The translations under genes and the position numbers were made by a program. From contig NZ_NOWF01000004.1 in NCBI RefSeq assembly GCF_002245355.1, positions 281,096-345,095 on the forward strand: 64,000 bases of DNA, in the 5' to 3' direction. The DNA comes from Paludifilum halophilum (GTDB lineage Bacteria > Bacillota > Bacilli > Thermoactinomycetales > DSM-45169). The notes beneath the pieces are model-generated. The model did no database searches, was not told where the DNA came from, and saw only the letters and a list, made by a program, of their open reading frames with translations. Shown here piece by piece: positions 18,916-27,333 of the stretch; positions within the stretch are counted from its first letter, which is position 1, and every line of letters begins with the position of its first letter.

Positions 18916-19248
18916 ATGGTGGAGAAAATCGATAAAGTTTCTTTCAATCACTTTATCAGTGAGGGGCAGAAGGTGGTGGAATTCATCGCCGGTTGGTGTG
19001 TGGATTGTAAACGCATCGCTTTCTCCATGCCCGCATGGGAGGAGGAATACACCTCCTTTCGCTTCGGCGAGATCGATGTCGATGAAGCCCGGGAAATCGC
19101 GGAAAGCCGTGATGTTAAAGGGGTTCCTACCTTTATCGCCTTCCGCGACGGGAGAGAGATCGGTCGTCTGCACAGTAAGGAGGCGAAAAAAGAAGAAAAC
19201 ATCGAGGCGTTTTTAGACCGGATCACCGAAGGAGTCACCTGCTCCTAG
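18916..19248 (+). CDS. Thioredoxin-like protein with WCVDCK active site
   Basis: 110 residues with the thioredoxin fold: the redox pair in FIAGWCVDCKRIAF (near residue 29), the dyad strand FGEIDVDEA and the cis-proline loop GVPTFIAFRDG. The usual WCGPC is WCVDC, so partner and redox potential probably differ from housekeeping TrxA. AGGGGG lies five bases before ATG 18916. It follows the TPR gene by 28 bases and may be cotranscribed. Confidence 0.85.
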   Translation: MVEKIDKVSFNHFISEGQKVVEFIAGWCVDCKRIAFSMPAWEEEYTSFRFGEIDVDEAREIAESRDVKGVPTFIAFRDGREIGRLHSKEAKKEENIEAFLDRITEGVTCS

Positions 19249-19420
19249 TGCCTCTTCTGAGAAAGTCGATCGTGTTTTTCCGACGAGGGAGGGGCCGGTT
19301 TTTCACGGAGCGCCTTCATCTGTCGATGCGAACAAAGAACGCATCCATCACATCGTTTTCCAGCGACATAAAGACAGGATCAAGCGGATGTTAAAAAAGG
19401 GATAACGTCTGAAAAATTTC

Positions 19421-19449
19421 TTGACCTCCCCACAGCGGGGGAGTATGAT
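19421..19449 (+). promoter_or_regulatory. Sigma-A promoter of the riboswitch leader
   Basis: TTGACC, 17-base spacer, TATGAT, about 100 bases before the aptamer. Confidence 0.65.
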
Positions 19450-19545
19450 ACCTTCATGGTCGCGAATGAACCATTTGTGCTATGTCCGGTTGGGTCGCGT
19501 GGTTTTGCCGGTCCGCCTGACAGAGGCACCCATTTTTTCAAAGCC

Positions 19546-19690
19546 ATTCAATCGCTGAATTCGACGAAAGTCGAGCGGGGGACCCGTTCTAATGGGGTGA
19601 ATCCCGTATTTCTCCGGGTGAGAGATGCGGGTAGGGCAAACTCTTCCAAAGCCCGAATCCGTCAGCTAACCTCGTAAGCGTTGGTGAAGA
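19546..19690 (+). ncRNA. Cyclic di-AMP riboswitch (ydaO/yuaA class)
   Basis: Conserved aptamer blocks appear in order: ATCGCTGAATTC, CGAGCGGGGGACCC, GGGGTGAATC, AGATGCGGGTAGGGCAA, CCCGAATCCGTCAGCTAACC, TCGTAAGCG. These are the ydaO consensus segments for binding two c-di-AMP molecules. A strong terminator follows, so c-di-AMP should switch the downstream gene off. The open frame overlapping it (19456-19677) is not a gene. Confidence 0.93.
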
Positions 19691-19715
19691 GGGTGGTGGT
19701 TTCTTTTGTTGTGGC

Positions 19716-19752
19716 AAAAAGCCGCCGAAGCGACCCCTTCGGCGGCTTTTTT
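19716..19752 (+). terminator. Expression-platform terminator of the c-di-AMP riboswitch
   Basis: A 10-bp GC-rich stem GCCGCCGAAG/CTTCGGCGGC flanked by A and T runs, 25 bases after the aptamer. Confidence 0.85.
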
Positions 19753-19792
19753 GTGGGGTAATGCCAAAAAGAAGGGATAAGGATTGTTTGAT

Positions 19793-20257
19793 ATGAAAAA
19801 AAACCTGTCCAGTCTCTTTTCGAGGGAGATTTCTTCCCTGGTGATCCCCAAGGAGGATGTGGTTACAGTTGCACCGGAGTGGACGCTGGAGCGGGGTCTA
19901 CTGGTGCTGACACGACGCGGCTATGCTTCTGTACCCGTCATTGATTCGAAAGGACGGGTCGAAGGAGTGATCAGCAAAACCAATATTTTGGATTTTATGT
20001 TGGCCTCCAATCATTTCGAGTTTGGAAAACTATCCCGGTATCGTGTCCGGGAGGCGATGAACCAGAATCATTCAGGTATTCTCGCCAACTCGATTTTTTC
20101 ATTTGCCTTCGATGTTTTAATCGACCGTCCCTATATTCCGATCATCGATATGCAGAACAAATTTGTCGGGATCCTGACACGGAAGGTTTTGATGGAAAAG
20201 GTGACGGGGTACTTCCAACAGGAATTTATTCAAACGATGGCAGACCATCGCACTTGA
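19793..20257 (+). CDS. Two-CBS-domain protein, probable c-di-AMP receptor DarB/CbpB
   Basis: 154 residues made of two CBS modules: VVTVAPEWTLERGLLVLTRRGYASVPVID..GVIS (about 22-65) and NQNHSGILANSIFSFAFDVL..YIPIID..FVGILTR (about 90-135). Length and layout match B. subtilis DarB (YkuL) and Listeria CbpB, which bind c-di-AMP and, when free, stimulate (p)ppGpp synthesis and pyruvate carboxylase. A c-di-AMP riboswitch directly upstream makes this identity likely. ATG 19793 has AAGGA nine bases upstream; a TTG nine bases earlier is also possible. The DarB name is inferred. Confidence 0.8.
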   Translation: MKKNLSSLFSREISSLVIPKEDVVTVAPEWTLERGLLVLTRRGYASVPVIDSKGRVEGVISKTNILDFMLASNHFEFGKLSRYRVREAMNQNHSGILANSIFSFAFDVLIDRPYIPIIDMQNKFVGILTRKVLMEKVTGYFQQEFIQTMADHRT

Positions 20258-20386
20258 AAAACGGTCTTCAATAGGCCGGGGACGGACTCGGATAGAGGCA
20301 CGGAATGGAGTTTTCGGCTCGAGGTGTCTCTTCCGGGTCGGTCTGCGGTCTTTTTTTGACGATTGGTTCGGTATAAGCAAAAGGAT

Positions 20387-20416
20387 TTGGCGGTTTCCGA
20401 CCGATTTGTGTATAAT
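20387..20416 (+). promoter_or_regulatory. Sigma-A promoter upstream of the nudix gene
   Basis: TTGGCG, 18-base spacer, perfect TATAAT. Confidence 0.6.
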
Positions 20417-20450
20417 GATCATGTTTCGATTGTAATCGCTTTCGTCTTTG

Positions 20451-20479
20451 GCGGGTGGGTGCAGAGACCCGCTTTTTTT
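20451..20479 (+). terminator. Leader terminator (possible attenuator) of the nudix-glcK-rapZ operon
   Basis: GCGGGT/ACCCGC stem followed by seven T, located between the promoter and the nudix start. Transcripts from 20411 would have to read through it. Confidence 0.6.
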
Positions 20480-20537
20480 GTGCGCTCACGGTCCATCAGC
20501 AGACCGGATCTTCATGGATAACAGAGGTGAAAAACGA

Positions 20538-21008
20538 GTGCAACGAATCGCCAACTGTATTTTAACGGATAAAGACCAAGTCCTTCTTCTCAAAAAGCCG
20601 CGTCGGGGTTGGTGGGTGGCTCCCGGTGGAAAAATGGAGCCGTCGGAGACGATTTTGGATACGGTTTGCCGGGAATTTGAAGAGGAGACGGGCCTGATTT
20701 TACAGGACCCCGTCTTAAGCGGTGTTTTTACCATGCGAATGGAAAATAAAGGATTTCTGGAGAAGGAATGGATGATGTTTACCTTCCGGGCGAATCGTTA
20801 TAAGGGAAAACGATTGGAACAATCGTTGGAAGGGGAGCTTTGCTGGAAGCCTGTCGCATCAGTACCCCGCTTGCCCACTTCCGGTATGGACCGAAAAATC
20901 CTCACTCACCTCCTCACCTCTCGTGATCTTTTCATCGGAAAAATCGTCTATACCCCTGATGAACAACTGATCGATTACACTTTTTCCTCCAATAGGGACG
21001 CGCTTTGA
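20538..21008 (+). CDS. Nudix hydrolase, YvcI type
   Basis: 156 residues with a full nudix box GGKMEPSETILDTVCREFEEETGL (residues about 33-56 contain Gx5Ex7REUxEExGU), so it hydrolyses a nucleoside diphosphate linked compound using magnesium. Position at the head of the rapZ-yvcK-whiA-crh block matches B. subtilis yvcI. I start it at GTG 20538 because GAGGTG stands eight bases before it; upstream ATGs lack a site. Substrate unknown. Between the promoter and the gene lies a terminator-like hairpin. Confidence 0.82.
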   Translation: MQRIANCILTDKDQVLLLKKPRRGWWVAPGGKMEPSETILDTVCREFEEETGLILQDPVLSGVFTMRMENKGFLEKEWMMFTFRANRYKGKRLEQSLEGELCWKPVASVPRLPTSGMDRKILTHLLTSRDLFIGKIVYTPDEQLIDYTFSSNRDAL

Positions 21009-21119
21009 CCCGCGGGTTGACCCGGAAGGTGCGATGAAGTATAGTCATAGCGAAGTTTGGTATGGATGGGGGTTGACATCTCTTCCACAGAGAATCCTTC
21101 AGGAAAGGGAACGAAAGCG

Positions 21120-22094
21120 ATGGGAAAATGTTACCTCGGAATCGATTTGGGAGGTACCAGTGCGAAGCTGGGGGTTGTGGATGAGTCGGGGGCATTACTG
21201 CACCAGAGGGAAGAGCCGACTTTGTCGGATGAAGGAGCGGAAGACGGCCTGCTCCGTATGGCCTCCTCCCTCCGCCGCTTGACTCGGGAGGTTGGAATCC
21301 CCTGGGATGCAGTTGCCGGGCTGGGATTAGGGTTACCCGGTTTTCTGGACATTCCCCGAGGCCGCATTATCCGTTTGACCAATATTCCCTGGGAGGATGT
21401 TCCGGTCAAGGAGTATCTGGAGCAAGAGTTGCAAATACCGGTGGCCATCGATAACGACGCCAATGCTGCCGCCCTGGGTGAAGCTTGGAGCGGGGCGGGT
21501 GCCGGACGATCGGATCTGATCCTGGTTACCCTGGGAACCGGTGTCGGGGGTGGCTTGGTGACAGGGGGACGGTTGGTTCGCGGTGTAAACGGTATGGCTG
21601 GGGAGATCGGCCATATCCGGGTGGAAGAGAGGGGGGCTCTCTGCGGTTGCGGACAACGCGGCTGTGTGGAGACGATTTCTTCCGCCACCGGGATGACACG
21701 ATTGGTGCGTGAAGCGGTCCTCTCCGGAGGGGAGACGATCTTGGCGAAAAAGGCACAGTCGGGATCGCTGGAGGCCAGGGGAATTTTTGAAGCGGCGGAG
21801 TTAGGGGATCCCATCGCTTTAAAAGTGATCGATGCGGCGACGGATGCCTTAGCCCGTGTCATGGCTGTTTTATCTGTGGTCACCAACCCGGAGGTATTTA
21901 TTATCGGAGGCGGTATTTCCAAGGCCGGGGAGGGTTTATTTGCTCCTCTGCGGCAGGCATACGCTAAACACGCTCTTCCTCAGGCTTTGGAAAACGTTCA
22001 GATTGTTCCCGCTCAGTTGGGAAATGATGCCGGTATGATCGGTGCTGCTGGTTTGACAGCAAAAAGAGAAAAAATGAGTTACAATATCATATAA
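21120..22094 (+). CDS. glcK: ROK-family glucokinase
   Basis: Phosphorylates glucose with ATP. 324 residues: phosphate loop GIDLGGTSAKLGVV, catalytic Asp in PVAIDNDANAAALGE (near 105), GTGVGGG, and the ROK zinc site GEIGHIRVEERGALCGCGQRGCVET. A second glycine-rich loop is IIGGGISKAG. Aggaaaggg stands ten bases before ATG 21120. Insertion of glcK into the yvcI-rapZ block is seen in some Bacillales relatives. Feeds glucose 6-phosphate into glycolysis, whose lower half lies 11 kb downstream. Confidence 0.9.
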   Translation: MGKCYLGIDLGGTSAKLGVVDESGALLHQREEPTLSDEGAEDGLLRMASSLRRLTREVGIPWDAVAGLGLGLPGFLDIPRGRIIRLTNIPWEDVPVKEYLEQELQIPVAIDNDANAAALGEAWSGAGAGRSDLILVTLGTGVGGGLVTGGRLVRGVNGMAGEIGHIRVEERGALCGCGQRGCVETISSATGMTRLVREAVLSGGETILAKKAQSGSLEARGIFEAAELGDPIALKVIDAATDALARVMAVLSVVTNPEVFIIGGGISKAGEGLFAPLRQAYAKHALPQALENVQIVPAQLGNDAGMIGAAGLTAKREKMSYNII

Positions 22095-22123
22095 TAAGTG
22101 GGATAAGAAAGCGGTGACGGAGT

Positions 22124-23002
22124 ATGGACGTCCAAACGGGTAAAGAGATCAACTTGGTTGTAATCACCGGAATGTCCGGTGCCGGCAAGACCGTTGCGAT
22201 GCAGAGCTTGGAAGACCTCGGCTTTTTTTGCATCGATAATCTCCCTCCCGTACTCCTGTCCAAGCTGGCGGAGCTGTTAGAGCAATCCGGAAACCCGTTG
22301 CAGCGGGCCGCTCTGGTCATCGATCTCCGGGGACGCGACTTTTTCTCCTCCCTCTTTGAATCCCTGGACACACTGGAAAAACATCACGGGATCCATTATC
22401 AGATTTTGTACCTCGACGCTAACGATCAAGCATTGGTTCAGCGGTATAAAGAAACCCGCCGCCGTCATCCCCTGTCTCCCGACGGGACGCCGATGGACGG
22501 TATTCGTCTCGAGAGGAAGCTGTTGGAGGAGATTAAGGGCCGTGCTCATCAGATCATTGACACCAGTTCATTGAAGCCCGCTCAATTGAAGGAGAAGATG
22601 GTCTCTCTTTTCAGTCAGTCAGACCAGAACCGTCTTTCAATCACTTTCCTTTCCTTCGGGTTTAAATACGGCGTACCGATTGACGCCGACCTGATTTTTG
22701 ACGTTCGTTTTCTCCCCAATCCCCACTATGTGGATTCATTGAAGCCCCAGACGGGAAAAGAGATCGATGTCTATAATTATGTGATGAAATGGCAAGAGAC
22801 GAAGCAATTTGTCGACAAACTGATCGATATGATGTCTTTTCTTATTCCTCACTACCGTCGGGAAGGAAAAGCCAGTTTAGTGGTGGGGATCGGCTGTACT
22901 GGCGGTAAACACCGTTCCGTTGCAATCGCCGAACTTTTGAACCGGACCTTTGAAAAAGAACAGACCCGCGCGGCACATCGAGATATCGGTAAGAACGGCT
23001 AG
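22124..23002 (+). CDS. rapZ: RNase adapter / P-loop nucleotide-binding protein RapZ (YvcJ)
   Basis: 292 residues with N-terminal P-loop VITGMSGAGKTVAMQ (Walker A near 14-22), the DNLPPVLL segment, and the C-terminal domain with SFGFKYGVP and GIGCTGGKHRSVAIAE. In E. coli RapZ controls GlmZ RNA decay and binds GlcN6P; in B. subtilis YvcJ is a GTPase/ATPase affecting competence. RNA-adapter function in this organism is therefore an inference. Ends one base into an overlap with the yvcK frame. Confidence 0.93.
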   Translation: MDVQTGKEINLVVITGMSGAGKTVAMQSLEDLGFFCIDNLPPVLLSKLAELLEQSGNPLQRAALVIDLRGRDFFSSLFESLDTLEKHHGIHYQILYLDANDQALVQRYKETRRRHPLSPDGTPMDGIRLERKLLEEIKGRAHQIIDTSSLKPAQLKEKMVSLFSQSDQNRLSITFLSFGFKYGVPIDADLIFDVRFLPNPHYVDSLKPQTGKEIDVYNYVMKWQETKQFVDKLIDMMSFLIPHYRREGKASLVVGIGCTGGKHRSVAIAELLNRTFEKEQTRAAHRDIGKNG

Positions 23003-23016
23003 TGAGGTGTCCATCT

Positions 23017-24003
23017 ATGAAGAGTACGGAGTCCGTCGGCCGCCACAAACCCCGGATAGCCGTGATCGGCGGGGGAACCGGTTTGGCCGTGATGTTGCGC
23101 GGGTTGAAGCAACTCCCCGTTGACATTACCGCCATTGTAACCGTCGCTGACGACGGAGGCAGTTCCGGTCGGATTCGAACGGATCTGCGAATGCCGCCTC
23201 CCGGTGATATTCGTAATGTCATGGTTGCTTTGGCGGATACCGAGCCCGTATTGGAACGTGTATTTCAGTATCGCTTCCAAAACGGAAACGGATTGGCCGG
23301 TCATAACCTCGGCAATCTGATTATGGCTGCGCTGAAGGATATTACCGGAGATTTTACTCATGCCATCCAGGAAATGAGCCGGGTGCTGGCGATCCGGGGT
23401 CGGGTCCTTCCATCAACGGATCAAGAGGTGGTACTCGGCGCGGAAATGACGGACGGCAGTCTGGTCGTGGGGGAATCGAGCATTCCCAAGTCCGGCAAAA
23501 AGATTCGGCGGGTCTTTCTTCGTCCTGAGGACGCCCATCCCTTGGAGGAAGCCCTCGAAGCCATCGATCAAGCCGACGGAATTGTCGTCGGCCCGGGCAG
23601 CTTATTTACGAGTATTTTGCCCAATCTATTGGTGAAAGGTGTGGCGGATGCGATCCGCTCTGCCAGGGGACGAAAAATTTACATCTGCAACGTGATGACC
23701 CAGGGCGGGGAGACGGATGATTATACCGCCGCCGATCATTTGGCGGCGATTCACGAGCATGTGGGCGACCGTTTTTTCGATGTCGCCATTGTAAATAATG
23801 AGTTACCTCCTCCCTCGATTCAGCGTCAATATGCTGTCGAGGGGGCGACCACAGTTTTACCAGATATTGACCGCATGAAAGAGTACGGATGCGAAGTATT
23901 GGCGGGAAACTTCCTTCAATATCGGTCTGTGCTCCGTCACGACGCGGCCCGCCTCAGCCGTTGCATCGTGGAACTGATTGGGAAAGGGTCTTTGTCGCCG
24001 TGA
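23017..24003 (+). CDS. yvcK: YvcK/GlmR gluconeogenesis factor (CofD-like UDP-sugar binding protein)
   Basis: Needed for growth on gluconeogenic carbon and for cell-wall precursor flow; binds UDP-GlcNAc and stimulates GlmS in Bacillus. 328 residues with AVIGGGTGLAVMLRGLK at the N-terminus, VADDGGSSGRIR, PPGDIRN, and GPGSLFTSILPNLLVKGV. GAGGTG lies seven bases before ATG 23017, preferred to the GTG 15 bases upstream. Its neighbours rapZ and whiA keep the conserved order. Confidence 0.93.
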   Translation: MKSTESVGRHKPRIAVIGGGTGLAVMLRGLKQLPVDITAIVTVADDGGSSGRIRTDLRMPPPGDIRNVMVALADTEPVLERVFQYRFQNGNGLAGHNLGNLIMAALKDITGDFTHAIQEMSRVLAIRGRVLPSTDQEVVLGAEMTDGSLVVGESSIPKSGKKIRRVFLRPEDAHPLEEALEAIDQADGIVVGPGSLFTSILPNLLVKGVADAIRSARGRKIYICNVMTQGGETDDYTAADHLAAIHEHVGDRFFDVAIVNNELPPPSIQRQYAVEGATTVLPDIDRMKEYGCEVLAGNFLQYRSVLRHDAARLSRCIVELIGKGSLSP

Positions 24004-24028
24004 CAGCGGATGAGGGAAGTGATCGTTG

Positions 24029-24994
24029 ATGTCCTTTGCCTCCACCACCAAACAGGAATTAACCCGTATCGATTCGATGGAACACTGTCAGCGTGCGGAA
24101 TTGTCCGCCCTGGTTCGAGTAAACGGGGCCGTCCAGCTGAATGGCGAGCATATCCGTTTGGATGTCAGCACGGAAAACAACGCGATTGCCCGGCGTACCT
24201 ATACCCTGATCAAACAGCTTTACCGGGTGCAACCGGAGGTATTGGTTCGAAAAAAGATCCGCTTAAAAAAGAACAACACTTATGTGGTTCGAATCCGGGC
24301 CGGCGCGGATAAAATTTTGCAGGATTTGCGCATACTTGGAGAAAGATTGGAACGGATCCGGGGGATTCATTCTGATCTCATCATAAGGGAGTGCTGTCGG
24401 AGGGCTTATCTCAGGGGAGCTTTCCTGGCCGGGGGATCTGTCAATAATCCTGACAGCGTTTCCTACCATCTGGAGATTGTTTCCACCTACCAGGATCACA
24501 GTGAAGATTTGTGCGATTTATTAAACCAGTATCGCCTTCATGCCAAATGGCTCGAACGAAAAAAGGGTTTTGTCGTCTACATCAAGGAAGGCGACAAGAT
24601 CGGCGAACTCCTGAATATCATCGGTGCGCATCAGTCCTTGTTTGCATTTGAGGATGTTCGGATCATGAAGGATATGCGCAACTCCGTCAACCGATTAGTC
24701 AATTGTGAAACCGCCAATCTCAATAAAACAATTCAAGCGGCGATGCGCCAAGTGGAGAATATCCGTCTGATTGAGCAAGAAATCGGGTTGGACCAGCTTC
24801 CCGATCGGCTTCGGGAAATCGCTGAAGCCCGGGTGAAGTATCCGGAGGTTACTTTGACGGAACTGGGACAAATGCTTCCGGGGCGCAAAGTGAGTAAATC
24901 AGCGGTGAACCATCGCTTGCGCAAGCTGGATCATATCGCCGAAAAGCTGAAAAACAACAACACCCCTTCGTCCGTGCAAGCGTGTACCGATTGA
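24029..24994 (+). CDS. whiA: WhiA, LAGLIDADG-like DNA-binding protein
   Basis: Sporulation regulator in actinomycetes; in Bacillus a nucleoid protein affecting division and fatty acid composition. 321 residues: N-terminal WhiA domain ([11 protein letters not shown]), degenerate homing-endonuclease fold ([21 protein letters not shown]), and a C-terminal helix-turn-helix ([25 protein letters not shown] near 270-295). Start ATG 24029 with GAGGGAAGTG upstream; a TTG three bases earlier is possible. Confidence 0.93.
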   Translation: MSFASTTKQELTRIDSMEHCQRAELSALVRVNGAVQLNGEHIRLDVSTENNAIARRTYTLIKQLYRVQPEVLVRKKIRLKKNNTYVVRIRAGADKILQDLRILGERLERIRGIHSDLIIRECCRRAYLRGAFLAGGSVNNPDSVSYHLEIVSTYQDHSEDLCDLLNQYRLHAKWLERKKGFVVYIKEGDKIGELLNIIGAHQSLFAFEDVRIMKDMRNSVNRLVNCETANLNKTIQAAMRQVENIRLIEQEIGLDQLPDRLREIAEARVKYPEVTLTELGQMLPGRKVSKSAVNHRLRKLDHIAEKLKNNNTPSSVQACTD

Positions 24995-25027
24995 TATCTA
25001 TCTTTTTCAATCCATGGAGGGATTCAT

Positions 25028-25288
25028 ATGGCTGAAAAAACTGTGACCGTCAACCTGAAGACCGGACTGCACGCCCGCCCCGCCGCTTTGTTCGTCCAGG
25101 AGGCCAATAAATATTCCTCGGAAGTATTTGTCAGCAAAGAAAACAAAAAAGTAAACGCCAAAAGTATTATGGGCATTATGAGTTTGGCAGTCTCCAACGG
25201 TTCTGATATCGTGATTTCCGCCGAAGGTGCTGATGCTGACGAAGCGGTGGAAGCGTTAACCGCTATCGTCAGCAAAGAAGAGCTTTAA
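25028..25288 (+). CDS. HPr-family phosphocarrier at the crh position, with His15 and Ser46
   Basis: 86 residues. In B. subtilis this locus encodes Crh, which has Gln15 and works only in catabolite control through Ser46 phosphorylation by HprK. Here the residue is histidine (KTGLHARPAA, His15) and Ser46 is kept in VNAKSIMGIM. So the protein can in principle take phosphate from PEP-PTS Enzyme I as well as act with CcpA. The rest resembles Crh closely (ALFVQEAN, KKVNAKSIMG). It may be the cell's HPr or a dual protein. GGAGGG site upstream; terminator downstream. Confidence 0.92.
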   Translation: MAEKTVTVNLKTGLHARPAALFVQEANKYSSEVFVSKENKKVNAKSIMGIMSLAVSNGSDIVISAEGADADEAVEALTAIVSKEEL

Positions 25289-25303
25289 TCCGGGTTTTCG
25301 ACT

Positions 25304-25342
25304 AAAAACAGCCGTTGCCTGCGGGTGGCGGCTGTTTTTCGT
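25304..25342 (+). terminator. Terminator after the HPr/Crh gene
   Basis: AAAAACAGCCG/CGGCTGTTTTT stem (25304-25314 with 25329-25339) closing the block. Confidence 0.85.
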
Positions 25343-25442
25343 TGCCTTCCCATATTAGGGTCACACGGAAAAGGGGATACTTAAAGCGATATCCCCGAAG
25401 AACACTTCCTATACCAACAGGATCGGAAAGGAGGTCGGAGTC

Positions 25443-27263
25443 ATGGAAGGACACTCCGTCGTATCCCTCATGATTGTCGTCATCGCCGCTTTTTTGATAC
25501 CGATTGTTTTACATCGTCTCCGGTGGCGTGCGATCCCTGTCGTCGTCGCAGAAATCGCTGTCGGTTTGGTATTGGGGGAAAGCGGGCTTCAGTTAATCCA
25601 GCAGGATGAGTTGTTGGACCTCCTGTCGATGCTCGGCATTATCTATCTCATGTTCCTGACAGGACTGGAAATCGATTTTGATCTGATCCGCCGAAGCCGT
25701 AACGGTTCTCAAAAAGTGAACCCTCTGTGGATCAGTCTGGTCGGTTTCACCGGAATTTTCGCCTTATCTTTCCTTTTCGCTTGGGTGTTAAATGTATTCG
25801 GTATCGTCAACGAGGTCTTTTTTATGACCCTGATCATATCGACGATCTCCGTCAGTGTCACATTGCCTGTTTTGAAGGATAAGGGACTTTTAAACGTCCC
25901 CTTGGGTCAGACGATTCTATTGACGGCGGTGATTGCGGACCTGGTAACCATGATTTTGCTGGCGGTTTTTGTTTCTTTTCGCCAGTCTTCGGAAGGGGTT
26001 ACCGATATCCTCTTGCTGTTACTTCTCTTTGTCGGAGTATTTGTGGTCTATCGGTTGATTCATTGGTTCCAGCCGCTGAAGATCATGGAAAAAATTCATC
26101 AAGAGACCGTCTCCATCGGTACCCGGGGCGTGTTCGCACTGATTTTGTTTTTTGTCGCCTTCTCCGAAAGGGTAGGGGCGGAAAACATCCTGGGGGCTTT
26201 TTTGGCTGGAGTGATCCTGTCTTTATTGTCTCCGAAAAAAGAATTTGTTCAGCAACTGAACGCTTTCGGCTTCGGCTTCCTGATCCCTGTCTTTTTCGTT
26301 ATGGTTGGGGCGGAGTTGGATTTGCCGGGCATGTTTCAGGATCCCCAGGCACTTTCTCTGTTGCCTCTACTCCTGATTGCCTTTTATCTGTCCAAGATGG
26401 TACTCATTCCTATTTTTCGCCGATTTTTCGGTCGGAAGGAGTCTATCGGTTCCTCCCTTCTGCTGGGGTCCACCCTGAGTTTGGTGATTGCCGCCGCCAA
26501 GGTGGGAATGGATATGGGAATCATCAACAACACCACCAACACAGCTTTGGTGTTGGCGGCGGTGGTCACCGTGTTGACCTCTCCGGTTGTTTTCCAGCGT
26601 TTAGTGGAGGATGCCCACGGCGAAGAAAAAGTGTATCGGGCCGCCCTGATCGGATTTAATCCAGTCACGATGAAACTGGCCAAGGATTTGTCGAGGGACG
26701 GTTATCACGTGACGATGTATGGATCGGATCAAACCAACCTGGAACCTCTAGAACGCCACCCCTTCCGGGTCGTGGAGGTAGCACCGGGGGATTTGGATCA
26801 ACTGGATCGAGAGGGAATGTTCGACCGGGAGATTGTGGTCGCCTTTACCAGAGATGATGAATGGAACCTGGAAATGGCTTTGGAGGCGGAGAAAAGAGGG
26901 GTTGAGCAGGTGATTGCCCGGGCGGAAGCCAAACAGAGATTGCCCGAGGAAACCCGGATCCAATTTGTGTCCGCCTTCTTTTCCAATACCACACTGGTCA
27001 AAGCCATGATTGAGTATCCCACCTTGCTTCGGTTGGTTACCACCCATGAACATCTTCACGAAATCTCGGTGAACAACGAACAGTACCACTGTACCCGGAT
27101 TCAGGATTTGGCGCGGTTGGGGGATCCCCTCGTATTGCGGATCATCCGCGGGAAGGAAGTAATCGTGCCCCACGGAGAAACGGTCCTTCATGTGGGTGAC
27201 CGATTGATTGTCGGCGATACGCCGCCGGAAGAAATATGGGAACTAAGGCGGATATTGGAGTGA
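25443..27263 (+). CDS. CPA2-family K+(Na+)/H+ antiporter with C-terminal TrkA/RCK domains
   Basis: 606 residues. Residues 1-380 form about twelve membrane helices in the CPA2 pattern (VLGESGLQL, LFLTGLEIDFDLIRR, FGFGFLIPVFFVMVGAELDLPG). The cytoplasmic part has a TrkA-N-like domain (RAALIGFNPVTMKLAKDL, which lacks a classical GxGxxG) and a TrkA-C domain at the end (RLGDPLVLRIIRG..VIVPHGETVLHVGDRLIVG). Such proteins extrude K+ or Na+ for protons; TrkA-C domains in some relatives bind c-di-AMP. An AAAGGAGGT site is eight bases upstream. Confidence 0.88.
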   Translation: MEGHSVVSLMIVVIAAFLIPIVLHRLRWRAIPVVVAEIAVGLVLGESGLQLIQQDELLDLLSMLGIIYLMFLTGLEIDFDLIRRSRNGSQKVNPLWISLVGFTGIFALSFLFAWVLNVFGIVNEVFFMTLIISTISVSVTLPVLKDKGLLNVPLGQTILLTAVIADLVTMILLAVFVSFRQSSEGVTDILLLLLLFVGVFVVYRLIHWFQPLKIMEKIHQETVSIGTRGVFALILFFVAFSERVGAENILGAFLAGVILSLLSPKKEFVQQLNAFGFGFLIPVFFVMVGAELDLPGMFQDPQALSLLPLLLIAFYLSKMVLIPIFRRFFGRKESIGSSLLLGSTLSLVIAAAKVGMDMGIINNTTNTALVLAAVVTVLTSPVVFQRLVEDAHGEEKVYRAALIGFNPVTMKLAKDLSRDGYHVTMYGSDQTNLEPLERHPFRVVEVAPGDLDQLDREGMFDREIVVAFTRDDEWNLEMALEAEKRGVEQVIARAEAKQRLPEETRIQFVSAFFSNTTLVKAMIEYPTLLRLVTTHEHLHEISVNNEQYHCTRIQDLARLGDPLVLRIIRGKEVIVPHGETVLHVGDRLIVGDTPPEEIWELRRILE

Positions 27264-27267
27264 GAGA

Positions 27268-27292
27268 AACGCACCCTGCGGGGGGCGTTTTT
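27268..27292 (+). terminator. Terminator after the antiporter gene
   Basis: AACGC..CCC/GGG..GCGTT hairpin with T-run immediately downstream of the stop. Confidence 0.6.
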
Positions 27293-27302
27293 GTAAGCAT
27301 GA

Positions 27303-27333
27303 AAACCCCCGGCGGTGAGACCGCCGGGGGTTT
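27303..27333. terminator. Very stable GC hairpin
   Basis: 13-bp arms AAACCCCCGGCGG/CCGCCGGGGGTTT with a five-base loop; can terminate in both directions. Confidence 0.65.

Noticed and set aside
19255..19410. Open frame after the thioredoxin-like gene reading EKVDRVFPTREGP...
   Set aside because: No start codon or ribosome site; may be a decayed gene but cannot be supported.
19456..19677. Open frame of 73 codons upstream of the CBS gene
   Set aside because: It lies on the leader and aptamer of the c-di-AMP riboswitch and has no ribosome site; the RNA signal explains the sequence.
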